NCBI GenBank assembly: GCA_023150875.1
Contig: JAKLKC010000044.1
Span: 1 to 57,621, forward strand
Reading direction: 5' to 3'
Length of the DNA stretch: 57,621 nucleotides
DNA from: Myxococcota bacterium
GTDB taxonomy: Bacteria > Myxococcota_A > UBA796 > UBA9615 > JAKLKC01
The notes below the pieces were generated by a model. The model did no database searches. It was not told the origin of the DNA and was given only the letters and a program-made list of their open reading frames with translations. The position numbers and the translations under genes are program-made. This document shows positions 48,100 to 56,056 of the stretch, piece after piece (position 1 is the first letter of the stretch; each line of letters begins with the position of its first letter).

Positions 48100-49265
48100 A
48101 GGCGAGGCCGGCGCCGGCCGAGGACGAGGCCCGCATCGTGGCCCCGCTGCTCGACGACGGCCGCGTGATCGACTGGCCCCGACCCGAGCAGGAGTCCTGG
48201 CTGGCCCGCCTGGAGGGGGACCTCGGGCTCGTCTCCGTCCGCCGGACGACCTTCTTCCTCTGCGTCGACCCCCGCGATCCGGAGAGCCAGGTCCACGCCC
48301 CCGACCCCGACTGCCGCGGGCGGATCCCCTTCGACCGGGACTCGGCGCCCTCCGATCCGCTCCGCTGCGACGCCTGCGGCCACGAGCATTGGCCCCGCGA
48401 GCGGCCCCGGACGCTCTACCCCCGTGTGATCGTCTCCGCGCGGCTGGCATCCGCCGCCGCCCTCGTCGAGCGGGGCGTCCGGGCGATCGACCGCCGGGCG
48501 CGTCCGCTCGGCGACGCACCCGCTTGGCGGCTGGCGCTCGGGCGCAAGGAGACGATCGCCTGTCTGCTCGACGGCTGCCTGGGCACCGAGTTCGAGACCG
48601 ACGAGTTCTGCCGCGCCCACCCGGTCCTGCACGTCGTCGCCGCCCGCCGCCTTCACGCCGACCGGATGGGCGGGGCCCCCTGGATCCGGGCCCTGCCTCT
48701 CGCCGAGCTGGTGGTGGAGGGGGTCGAGGGGCTCCGGCGCCGGCTGGGGGAGCTGGCGGGTGCCGCGTACCCCTACGCCGCGGCCGCGGGGCCGGCGCGG
48801 GTCCACCTGCCGGTCAGGCCGGAGCACGCCGCCGCCCTGGCCGCCGTGCGGGCCGCGGAGCGGGCGCCGGGGCCGGCGCCGTGGGACGAGCAGTACCGGG
48901 TCGCCGGGGTGGCGGTCGTGACGAGCGCCCAGCCGCGGCTGATCGCCATCGTGCGCCACCTCGCCGCCGTCCGGGCCGAGGAGGTCCGGCGCGGGCGGGG
49001 CGCCGCCGACTACCGCTGGCTGTCCGCGCTCGACATCGCCGTCGCCCTCGACGACCTCGTGGGCCCCCTGCGACGGGGCGCCGACAACGCGACCAACGAG
49101 GAGACCGTCGACCGCTACATCCGCACCGTCAACCGGGACGCCCACGACGCCCTGGCTGCGGCCGGCCGGGAGGACGCGCTGGACGGTCCGCTGATCGAGT
49201 CGCGGACGGAGCGGGACGAGGAGGGGACGGTGCGGCAGTACGCGCTCAGCCCGCGCCTGGCGTGA
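48096..49265 (+). CDS. unknown protein with zinc-finger-like site, second of the operon
   Basis: A 389-residue protein from GTG 48096. An N-terminal part includes RRTTFFLCVDPRDPESQVHA and a metal-site-like PLRCDACGHEHWPRERPR (CxxC plus His, with an upstream DCRGRIPFD Cys). The rest is helical: ASAAALVERGVRAIDRRARP, then RVAGVAVVTSAQPRLIAIVR, YRWLSALDIAVALDDLVGPL, and a winged-helix-like end (NEETVDRYIRTVNRDAHDAL, EGTVRQYALSP). The last part could be DNA-binding. No family is recognised. After it, 49266-49477 holds no gene. Confidence 0.8.
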   Translation: MKARPAPAEDEARIVAPLLDDGRVIDWPRPEQESWLARLEGDLGLVSVRRTTFFLCVDPRDPESQVHAPDPDCRGRIPFDRDSAPSDPLRCDACGHEHWPRERPRTLYPRVIVSARLASAAALVERGVRAIDRRARPLGDAPAWRLALGRKETIACLLDGCLGTEFETDEFCRAHPVLHVVAARRLHADRMGGAPWIRALPLAELVVEGVEGLRRRLGELAGAAYPYAAAAGPARVHLPVRPEHAAALAAVRAAERAPGPAPWDEQYRVAGVAVVTSAQPRLIAIVRHLAAVRAEEVRRGRGAADYRWLSALDIAVALDDLVGPLRRGADNATNEETVDRYIRTVNRDAHDALAAAGREDALDGPLIESRTERDEEGTVRQYALSPRLA

Positions 49266-49477
49266 GGCGACGCGCGGGGCGAGGGGGAGCGGCGGGGAGG
49301 GTGCGAGGTCCCGATCCGGCGCGGCCCTCACCTCCGAGGGGCGACCGCCGTGTGCATCGGCTCCCTGGCTCCCCTGTCGCCCGGTGCGCGAGCGGCGGCG
49401 ATGGACGCCCCCGCGCGGCCTCGGAAGACCCCCGGGGCCGTCGGACGGCAGCCGGGCTCCCCATGAAGCGCCCGGAG

Positions 49478-49813
49478 CTACCGCGCCTCGCGGAGGAGCC
49501 GCTCGACCTCTCGCCCGTACCGCTCGTACCCCGGCAGATCGTTCAGGTCATATCGCACCATCGAGGTGCGGGTGTCGGCCGTGGCCGACTTCGTGAAGCA
49601 GTGGCAGTGGTACCGGACGCTGAAGTGGTTGTGGCGGAGATGGGTCTGAGCGCGACCCGAGGAGTTCGTTTTCGGGGCATTGTCGTGGGCAGACACATGC
49701 ACTTCGCCCGCGGCGATCGGCCGGCCGAGGAGGCAGGGGCGCGCCTGGCAGGCGTACTCGCCACGCCCCTGCACGATCCGGGGCGCGCCTTCGGGCAGCT
49801 GGAACATCGCCAT
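49478..49813 (-). CDS. small His/Cys-containing hypothetical protein
   Basis: A 111-residue protein starting MAMFQLPEGAPRIVQGRGEY. The stretch ACQARPCLLGRPIAAGEVHV, then AHDNAP, HLRHNHFSVRYHCHCFTKSA and ERYGREVERLLREAR suggests a treble-clef or HNH-like metal site (Cys pairs followed by His clusters). Its C-terminal helix is amphipathic. No clear Shine-Dalgarno sequence. The gene has high-GC codon use consistent with being real. The metal-binding reading is an inference. Confidence 0.55.
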   Translation of the reverse strand: MAMFQLPEGAPRIVQGRGEYACQARPCLLGRPIAAGEVHVSAHDNAPKTNSSGRAQTHLRHNHFSVRYHCHCFTKSATADTRTSMVRYDLNDLPGYERYGREVERLLREAR

Positions 49814-49876
49814 CGCTCGAACCCCTCCGTCCAGTGGGTCAGACCTGCCGCGCCGGCTTCACGGGCCTCGGATGGG

Positions 49877-50365
49877 CTACTGGCCGGCGGTCACGATGAA
49901 GGCGACGAGGAGGGCCACGGCGCCGAGCACCAGGGCGATGCCCATCTTCATCCGGCGGTCGGCGGCGCGCTGGCGCTCCTCCCACTCCCGCTTCTCCCGC
50001 TCCAGCTGCCTCTGGATCTCCGCCTTGTCCTCCTCGACGCCCCGCCGGTAGTTCCGGAGGTCGGACGCCAGCTGGTTGACCGCGAAGAGGATGACCCCCA
50101 CGTCGTCTGCCAGGCCGGCCAACGGGATCACGTCGGGTACGGCGTCGATGGGCGACACCAGGTACAGGAGGGCGCCGATGGCGATCGCCTTGGACCCCCA
50201 TGCGGCATTGGGATCCTTGATCATCTGCGCGAGCGCCTGGACGTGCGACCAGACCTCGGCCACCTGCCCCCGGTTCATCTTGGGAAGGTCGCGTTCGACC
50301 CTGGCGACGTCCTCCGGGCTGGCCTTGTCCTTCATGCTCTCGAAGATGGCATCGCGACGCGCCAT
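49877..50365 (-). CDS. DUF1232 (YkvA-like) membrane-associated protein
   Basis: A 162-residue protein; ATG 50365 follows GGAGGATCC. The DUF1232 signature YLVSPIDAVPDVIPLAGLAD followed by DVGVILFA lies at about residues 70-100. A charged coiled coil follows (about 105-140), and a C-terminal TM helix (MGIALVLGAVALLVAFIVTA) ends the protein. YkvA-type proteins are small membrane-associated proteins of unclear role. Here the tail anchor is clear. A gene commonly seen in bacterial chromosomes and plasmids; it gives no specific hint to the island. Confidence 0.88.
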   Translation of the reverse strand: MARRDAIFESMKDKASPEDVARVERDLPKMNRGQVAEVWSHVQALAQMIKDPNAAWGSKAIAIGALLYLVSPIDAVPDVIPLAGLADDVGVILFAVNQLASDLRNYRRGVEEDKAEIQRQLEREKREWEERQRAADRRMKMGIALVLGAVALLVAFIVTAGQ

Positions 50366-50487
50366 GGATCCTCCAGGGAGCAGATCGTCAGCGGCGCCCG
50401 GCGGCGCCTCGGGCGGAGCGGGCGCCAGGGGGCGAAGAGCGTTTCTACCACGCGAGGGGGCGGGAGAGGGGCGGGCGATCGCGGCGC

Positions 50488-51282
50488 TCAGCAGTACGAA
50501 GCCGGGGGCTCGTGCGCCAGGTCTTCGGGGTGCCCTGTCTGGCTCCGGTACCACCAGAGGATGAAGTCCACGACGCCGAGGTGCGGGCAGAGCACCCGCG
50601 CTTCAGCCTCCCTGCGCCGGCAGACCTGGGGCCAGACTTCGCGCGTCCTCGCGATCATCGCCTGGAGGGGGCGGGGCTGGTCTCCGAAGAAGTGCCAGGC
50701 GATGGCGAGGATGTGGATGTCGGGCTTCAGGACCGGAGCGCCGAGGAGGTTCCGGAGGAGGTACCACCCCGTGGTCGGTCCGACCCTCGGCAGCTCGTCC
50801 AGCCTCCACACCAGGGGAAGCCAGTCGTCCAGATCCTGGGACTGGGGATCCGAAGGCAGGGGCAGGAAGCGATCGCGGAAGACCGGCCACCCGAGGTCGA
50901 CGATCTGCCGGGCGACGCTCAGGGTGGCGGACACCATGGCGGGCGAGAGATAGCGGCGCTCGGCCTCGAGAGACGCCTCGATGACTCGCGCATGGGCGAC
51001 GACGGCGCCGGGGTCGCAGTCGTGGAAGATCGCCTGCTGCTGAGCCCAGAAGCTGCCTCCCGGCCGCTCGCTCATGCGGACGTCGTAGTTCTTCTGCTGG
51101 GACCCGACGCACCAGAGGAACTGGCGCAGGAAGTTCTGGCCCGTGAGCCCGGCATGGTTCGTGGCCACCCCCGCGGCGCATAGGGCGACCACGTCCTCCA
51201 ACTCGCCTCCGTCGGTCCCGTTGTCCGACGTGGACAGGGCATGATCGAGGGCTGCTTCCAGGTACTCGGTGAACGAAGTCAT
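50488..51282 (-). CDS. HhH DNA-glycosylase-like protein
   Basis: A 264-residue protein; ATG 51282 (MTSFTEYLEAALDHAL) follows GGAGGTGG. The helix-hairpin-helix pattern LDELPRVGPTTGWYLLRNLL followed by GAPVLKPDIHILAIA resembles the HhH-GPD core (hairpin G-x-G-like turn, then the conserved Asp in KPDIH). The Cys ligands of an iron-sulfur cluster are not evident, although CRRREAEARVLC lies near the end. It would be a base-excision or DNA-binding enzyme. The N-terminal half (FLRQFLWCVGSQQKNYDVRM) is family-unknown. Activity is uncertain. Confidence 0.65.
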   Translation of the reverse strand: MTSFTEYLEAALDHALSTSDNGTDGGELEDVVALCAAGVATNHAGLTGQNFLRQFLWCVGSQQKNYDVRMSERPGGSFWAQQQAIFHDCDPGAVVAHARVIEASLEAERRYLSPAMVSATLSVARQIVDLGWPVFRDRFLPLPSDPQSQDLDDWLPLVWRLDELPRVGPTTGWYLLRNLLGAPVLKPDIHILAIAWHFFGDQPRPLQAMIARTREVWPQVCRRREAEARVLCPHLGVVDFILWWYRSQTGHPEDLAHEPPASYC

Positions 51283-51413
51283 GACCACCTCCCCGCCTTG
51301 CGCCCATGCGGTCGCCCGCACTCGGCGTTGGGGAGTATATCCGCCCCTCGGGTCGGCCGGCACCGCGGCGCGCGGGGAATGTCGACCTGATCGGGGCCGT
51401 GGCTACATCGGCC

Positions 51414-51635
51414 TCACCCGAGATCCGCCCCCGCCAGACCCTGGGCACGCCGGCGGACCATCTCTCGGGCCTTCCTCTCGCCCATGGCCTGCGCGGACAC
51501 CTCGCCGCCCTCCAGCTTTGCCAGGACCTCGGGCGGCAGGCGAAGCAGGTTCATGATCTGCGTGACCCGCGCCCGGGTCAGCCCCTCCCGCCGCGCGATC
51601 TCCGCCCGGCTCGTCGCCTCGCTGGAGTCGAGCAT
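51414..51635 (-). CDS. HTH mini-protein 1 (recombinase-accessory type), 5'-truncated
   Basis: A 73-residue frame from ATG 51635. It holds SRAEIARREGLTRARVTQIM, the HTH found in small accessory proteins and C-termini of serine-recombinase loci, with NLLRLPPEVLAKLEGG after it. The likeness continues upstream of the ATG (SPLQEHLARARRWQV, same frame) for more than 20 codons, but no ATG, GTG or TTG lies there. The gene was therefore probably cut at its 5' side, although a truncated product could still be made. Confidence 0.6.
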   Translation of the reverse strand: MLDSSEATSRAEIARREGLTRARVTQIMNLLRLPPEVLAKLEGGEVSAQAMGERKAREMVRRRAQGLAGADLG

Positions 51636-51986
51636 TACCTGCCACCGCCGCGCCCGGGCGAGGTGCTCCTGGAGGGGCGACCGGGCCGGCTCGCTCTCTC
51701 CGACGGGACTCCCCGCCGGCTCGACCGCCAGCCCCCCTCGGACCGCGCCCCGCCGTGCCCGCTGGACCGCCGCCTCCGACCGGCCAGAACGACGAAGCCC
51801 CCGGCACTTTGTCCGGGGGCCCTCGACGCCGCGTCCCGCGCGGCTCCCTCCGGCGCCCCGATCCGCCGGGATGGGCGTGTCAACCGCCCACCGCGCCAGG
51901 ACTTCCTGGGGGGGTGTACATGAGGCCCAATTTGGCTCCGCAGAGGCGCGGCGTCACTATCCGCGGGAAGTGCCGTCTTCGACGGT
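51636..51986. other. gap between the HTH mini-protein genes
   Basis: No complete gene is seen. The first 70 bp still encode the upstream part of HTH mini-protein 1 (see there). A hairpin at 51797-51820 is listed separately. Short high-GC frames here have no start signals and are regarded as shadows. Confidence 0.5.
51797..51820 (-). terminator. rho-independent-like hairpin
   Basis: GCCCCCGG and CCGGGGGC form a perfect 8-bp stem around an 8-nt loop. Read on the minus strand it is followed by TTCGTCGTTCT, a weak T-rich tail, which favours termination of leftward transcription. No leftward gene remains upstream, so its gene may have been lost. Confidence 0.5.
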
Positions 51987-52241
51987 GTGGAGGTCACCCC
52001 GACGACGCTCGCCGTCGCCGACCCCACCTCGGCCCGGCGGCAGAGGCTGGAGGCACGTCGGGGAAGAGCACGGGTTCATGCCGAGGCTCGTCCGCTCTCG
52101 AACGTAGAGCGTGCACGGAAGTGGGCGGCAATGCTCGACAGTGTGAACATTCGGACCCGGGCAGAACTCGCCCGGCACCTGGGCGTCAGCCGCGCGAGGG
52201 TGTCGCAGGTCCTGGCGTGCATCGGCGAGGACCTCTTGTAG
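51987..52241 (+). CDS. HTH mini-protein 2
   Basis: An 84-residue frame from GTG 51987. It ends in MLDSVNIRTRAELARHLGVS followed by RARVSQVLACIGEDLL, the same HTH as mini-proteins 1 and 3. The N-terminal half is basic (TSARRQRLEARRGRARVHAE) and lacks a known domain. The HTH could bind DNA as a dimer. No Shine-Dalgarno sequence is visible, so the start is uncertain. Confidence 0.5.
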   Translation: MEVTPTTLAVADPTSARRQRLEARRGRARVHAEARPLSNVERARKWAAMLDSVNIRTRAELARHLGVSRARVSQVLACIGEDLL

Positions 52242-52258
52242 ACCGCCACCATCACCTC

Positions 52259-52429
52259 ATGAGGTCAGAGCCAGGACCGCCCGGCCCGCACGGTCGGGTG
52301 CTCGGGGCCCAGGACTCTTTCATTGACGGAGTGAACATCCGGACGCAGGCGGAGCTTGCCCAGCACCTGGGCGTCAGCCGCGCGCGAGTGTCCCAGGTTC
52401 TGGCGGGCACCGGTGGGGCCGCCTCTTAG
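52259..52429 (+). CDS. HTH mini-protein 3
   Basis: A 56-residue frame from ATG 52259, 17 bp after mini-protein 2. It holds DSFIDGVNIRTQAELAQHLG followed by VSRARVSQVLAGTGGAAS. The HTH is nearly identical to that of mini-protein 2, so the two arose by local duplication. Too short for a second domain. Confidence 0.5.
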   Translation: MRSEPGPPGPHGRVLGAQDSFIDGVNIRTQAELAQHLGVSRARVSQVLAGTGGAAS

Positions 52430-52453
52430 ACGCAGACTAGGCGAAGGTGACCT

Positions 52454-52669
52454 CTACGTCTTCTTCTCCTCTGAGAGGCACCTCACGGACGTCCGAGCAC
52501 CATCCTGTGGAGGCTCCCACGGCACCCGAGGTCCCAGGGAATAGCTCGGCTTCGGCACACCGAGCCTCTCAAGTTCACGCTGGAGGACCAGCACCTCCTT
52601 GAGGGACGCCTGATCGACGTGCTTGTTCCGCTTGAGGAGTTCGTCCAGATCCGGTCGAGGGTCCTTCAT
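52454..52669 (-). CDS. small protein co-transcribed with the SDH-like gene
   Basis: A 71-residue protein; ATG 52669 follows GGAGGAGCG, which overlaps the stop of the upstream gene. It begins MKDPRPDLDELLKRNKHVDQ, with an amphipathic helix (SLKEVLVLQRELERLGV) and a Pro/Gly-rich end. Lack of own promoter and tight coupling suggest a partner of the protease-like protein. No family is recognised. Confidence 0.7.
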   Translation of the reverse strand: MKDPRPDLDELLKRNKHVDQASLKEVLVLQRELERLGVPKPSYSLGPRVPWEPPQDGARTSVRCLSEEKKT

Positions 52670-52677
52670 CGCTCCTC

Positions 52678-53544
52678 CTAGAAGTAGTTCCTCGCATGCA
52701 CGCACGATGGCAAACCCATCGTGCGCATCGCTTCAACCACCATCTGGTTGTACGCCTGGACGGCCTCGGGCAATCCGTCGATCGAGCCGAAGTCCCTAAT
52801 CTTGAGTTTGAGGTCGTCGGTCAGGGTACTCATGTCGAGCCCGCGCCCGTGGCTGTTCCAGCGAGTGTGTTCGTTTAGAGCCTCCGCTATCTCTCTCGCC
52901 CGTTCCTTCTTCATCTTGAGAGTAACGGGCGTCTTCGCGGTCTCAGTCTCCGCCCATCCCTTGAACTTGTACCTCACGAGCCAGTCCTGTAAGTAAGTAA
53001 TGGACAGGTCCCGGGCCTTTTCATATGCGTGAAGCTCAGCCTGGTCGAAGTTCAACAGGATCGCGATCTCCGCTGGACTCGCCTGCCCCTGTTGCGCCCG
53101 GGCGAGCAGTTGCTCGTACTTATAGACGTAAGATAGCGCCGGCACGAGGCGTTCATTCTTGAAAATCTGTGGGTCGATCGGCCCAAGTACGGCGAAGTAG
53201 TCCATGAAGATGTCGTCGCCTGACAGTGCCAGAAGCGTGCCAGCCGACATGGCCCGATTGGGGACCAGGAACCAGACCTCGGCGTAGTGCTGCCGAGTCA
53301 CCTTCACAATGCGCTCGACCACCTCGGCTATTCCGCCGTCGGTTCCGAGTACGACCGCCAGGCGACTCCGACGCCTCCCCCGCCCATGAGCGTTCCCCTC
53401 GATCGCCACCCGCACTCGGGTGTCGAGATCGGGGAAGATCGGGCTCTCGATGGCCATGACGTCGGCATCGAGGATCCGCTCCAGCTTCGCTCGCAGTCGA
53501 TCAAGCGCGCTCTGCAACGCCGTGTGCGCGGTAAGAAGTCCCAT
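52678..53544 (-). CDS. SDH (serine dehydrogenase proteinase) family, ClpP/crotonase-fold protein
   Basis: A 288-residue protein starting MGLLTAHTALQSALDRLRAK. It has VVLGTDGGIAEVVERIVKVT, then VWFLVPNRAMSAGTLLALSG with a candidate nucleophile Ser in the MSAGT motif, and IFMDYFAVLGPIDPQI. These are the hallmarks of SDH-type Clp-fold proteins (serine followed by the GPIDPQ loop). Lower GC than the surrounding genes. It is the first of a two-gene unit. SDH-type proteins are presumed proteases. Intergenic 53545-53841 upstream shows no gene. Confidence 0.85.
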   Translation of the reverse strand: MGLLTAHTALQSALDRLRAKLERILDADVMAIESPIFPDLDTRVRVAIEGNAHGRGRRRSRLAVVLGTDGGIAEVVERIVKVTRQHYAEVWFLVPNRAMSAGTLLALSGDDIFMDYFAVLGPIDPQIFKNERLVPALSYVYKYEQLLARAQQGQASPAEIAILLNFDQAELHAYEKARDLSITYLQDWLVRYKFKGWAETETAKTPVTLKMKKERAREIAEALNEHTRWNSHGRGLDMSTLTDDLKLKIRDFGSIDGLPEAVQAYNQMVVEAMRTMGLPSCVHARNYF

Positions 53545-53841
53545 AGCCCCTAGGCCCCGCTCCGTGGTAGCGCCCAGGCGCACCCTACTGGAGTTACTTC
53601 CCCACTTCAAGCGTCAAGGCGCGGCGGTGACGAAGGTCAAGACGCTGACCATGGCCTCGGTGGCCGCGCGATTGGGCCCCGGAGCCGCACATCCGCCTCA
53701 TCTCGGGCAGAGTCAGCTCGTGGCTGAATCCCGTGCCCCTCTGCTCGTCGGCAGTGGTAAGCTCCCGTCGAGCTGGGTCCTCAGCGAGCGGCGATGATAT
53801 GCTCCCGCCAGAGCGCGCTGCGTTCGCCAGGAGGGCTTGCA

Positions 53842-55800
53842 ATGCGGAGGTTTCTGTCCGTCTTCTTGCTCTGGTACGTGGTCCTGCCGGGGTGCCTGGA
53901 CGCGCCATCGGCATCGCTTGACGACGACCGGGACGGCGACGCTGACGACACCTCGGCTTCCGACGACGATGCCGGCCCGGACGACGACTCCGCCGCCGGC
54001 GATGACGACGCTGGTCCCGACGACGACTCCGCCGGGGACGACGACACCTCGCCACCACCCGACGCCGACGGCGACGGGTTCGGTGCCGACATCGACTGCA
54101 ACGACGGCAGCGCCGCCATCCATCCTGGGGCGGTGGAGCTGTGCGATGGCATCGACGAGGACTGCGATGGGCTCGTCGATGAGGACTTCGACTCGGACGG
54201 GGACGGGTTCGCCACCTGCGGGGGGGACTGCGATGATGGAGCGGGGGACGTTCATCCTGGGGCCGCGGAAGTCTGCAATGGCGTCGACGACGATTGCGAT
54301 GCGGCGCTCGACGAGGGCTTCGACGGGGACGGGGACGGGTTCCTCGGTGCGGCGGACTGCCCTGGGGTCGGTGACGACTGCGACGACGGGGATCCGGCGG
54401 TGTCGCCGGCCGCGGAGGAGGTCTGTTCCGATGGGGTGGACAACGACTGCGACGAGGATCCGGCGGAGTGCCGGTGGTGGGGGCCGGTCTCCCTCAATGA
54501 CGTCGACGTGGCGTTCACCGGGACCGCGGGCGTGCTTGAGCCGGGGGTCGTGGGCTTCGGGGGGGACTTCGACGGCGACGGGTACGACGAGGTGCTGGTG
54601 GGGTCGAACGTCGACGATGCCTTCGAGGGCGCGGTCTACGTCTGGCAGGGGCCCATCGGGGCTGGGGCCTATGCCCTCGGGGGCGCCGACGCGATCCTCG
54701 AAGGGTCCTACCATCAAGGCGGGGTAGGGGTGTCCGTCGCCGGCGTCGGGGACGTGGACGGCGATGGGACCGGGGACATCCTGGCAGGCGCCTGCACCTC
54801 GGGCGGCACACTCGGGTACGCCTGGCTCGTGCACGGGCCGCCCGCGGAGGAGGTCCTCCTCGAAGCCGGCGTCGCCGCGTACTTCGCCGGCAACTCGGGA
54901 GAGTACGCGGGCTGGTACGTCTCCCCGGCCGGGGATCTCGACGGGGACGGACTCGCGGACCTGCTGATCGGCTCGCCGCGGGTCGGGAAGGCGTACATCC
55001 TCTACGGACCCACATCGGGGGAGTCGGACCTCGACCTCGCCGATGCCGTCCTCACGGACCCTTCCGCGCCCGAGGTGTGGCAGAGCACACGCCTTGCCAC
55101 GGGCGTCGGGGACGTCAACGGGGACGGGTACGGCGACGTCCTCATGGGTTGCCCGGAGGATGGCGAGGGGGCCTCCCTCGGGGGGAGCGCTCGGCTCTAC
55201 TTCGGGCCGCTGGTGGGCACCTACGGCCGGGACGAGGCGGACGTGTCCTTCATCGAGACCAGTCCGGGGGCCCAGGCGGGATGGTCGGTGGCGTCGGCCG
55301 GGGACGTCAACGGGGACGGAGAGGTGGACCTCGTCGTCGGCGCGCCCATGCGGGAGGATGCGGCGACCCAAGGCGGGATCGTCTACGTGCTCTTCGGGCC
55401 GTTCGAGCCCGGCGAGTACGGCCTCTCCGACGCGGACGTGAAGCTCGAGGGGATCGCTGCGCTTGACCGCACGGGCTGGGCGGTGGACGGGGCGGGCGAC
55501 TTCGACGGCGACGGTTACGGCGACCTGATCGTCGGCGCGCCCCAGGCGTTGCTCGATGGGAGCTCGCCGGGACGGGCCTTCATCGTCTACGGGCCGCTGT
55601 CCCCCGGCACCCACTCCATCGACGGCGTCGGGGGAGCAAGGCTGGACGGGCCCTCAACCTCGAGCCTGGCGGGCTTCTCGGTTGCCGGCGGTGGGGACGT
55701 CAACGGAGACGGCTTCGCGGACGTGCTCCTCACCGCGCCGAGCTTCTTCCAAGACGGATCCGGGGCCGCCGCGTGGCTCGTCTACGGCCGCGGGCGCTGA
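53842..55800 (+). CDS. lipoprotein with MopE repeats and FG-GAP beta-propeller
   Basis: A 652-residue protein. ATG 53842 follows GGAGGGCTTGC. Type II signal MRRFLSVFLLWYVVLPGCL (lipobox LPGC). An Asp-rich linker with DDDSA-type repeats follows. Then come MopE repeats, each with CDGIDEDCDGLVDE or CNGVDDDCDAALDE (about 90-215). The rest is five to seven FG-GAP repeats, each with a GDVDGDGTGDILAG-like Ca-binding loop (about 235-650), probably forming a beta-propeller. It is a surface-exposed, calcium-binding lipoprotein for adhesion or binding. This gene style is typical of Myxococcota-like bacteria. Confidence 0.9.
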   Translation: MRRFLSVFLLWYVVLPGCLDAPSASLDDDRDGDADDTSASDDDAGPDDDSAAGDDDAGPDDDSAGDDDTSPPPDADGDGFGADIDCNDGSAAIHPGAVELCDGIDEDCDGLVDEDFDSDGDGFATCGGDCDDGAGDVHPGAAEVCNGVDDDCDAALDEGFDGDGDGFLGAADCPGVGDDCDDGDPAVSPAAEEVCSDGVDNDCDEDPAECRWWGPVSLNDVDVAFTGTAGVLEPGVVGFGGDFDGDGYDEVLVGSNVDDAFEGAVYVWQGPIGAGAYALGGADAILEGSYHQGGVGVSVAGVGDVDGDGTGDILAGACTSGGTLGYAWLVHGPPAEEVLLEAGVAAYFAGNSGEYAGWYVSPAGDLDGDGLADLLIGSPRVGKAYILYGPTSGESDLDLADAVLTDPSAPEVWQSTRLATGVGDVNGDGYGDVLMGCPEDGEGASLGGSARLYFGPLVGTYGRDEADVSFIETSPGAQAGWSVASAGDVNGDGEVDLVVGAPMREDAATQGGIVYVLFGPFEPGEYGLSDADVKLEGIAALDRTGWAVDGAGDFDGDGYGDLIVGAPQALLDGSSPGRAFIVYGPLSPGTHSIDGVGGARLDGPSTSSLAGFSVAGGGDVNGDGFADVLLTAPSFFQDGSGAAAWLVYGRGR

Positions 55801-55813
55801 GTTCCGGGGAGCC

Positions 55814-56056
55814 TCACAGGGGCCAGCTTCCGTTCGCCGTCGCCAGCGGCGGCGGCCGGTCGACGATCACCCTCCCGTCCTCGTCGTCGTGCCGGTGCTG
55901 GTAGACCACCTGGTGGAGCTGCACGACGAGCTGGTGCGTGTCCCGCACGCGCAGGTAGAGGGCCGTGGCCCACACGATGGCACCGACGGCCATGCCGGCG
56001 GCGCCGGTCAGCCAGCCCCAGTTCTGGGCCATCCAGGCGGTGAAGTTCAGGTTCAT
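55814..56056 (-). CDS. small single-TM protein coupled to GHKL-HExxH copy 2
   Basis: An 80-residue protein; ATG 56056 overlaps the preceding stop (ATGA). TM segment GWLTGAAGMAVGAIVWATAL follows a short MNLNFTAWMAQN start. A short coiled part (RVRDTHQLVVQLHQVVYQHR) and an acidic-Pro tail come after. The layout (N-out TM, cytoplasmic or periplasmic coil) is seen in holin/spanin-type and particle-membrane proteins. No family is recognised. The GHKL copy 1 gene has no such neighbour. Confidence 0.75.
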   Translation of the reverse strand: MNLNFTAWMAQNWGWLTGAAGMAVGAIVWATALYLRVRDTHQLVVQLHQVVYQHRHDDEDGRVIVDRPPPLATANGSWPL

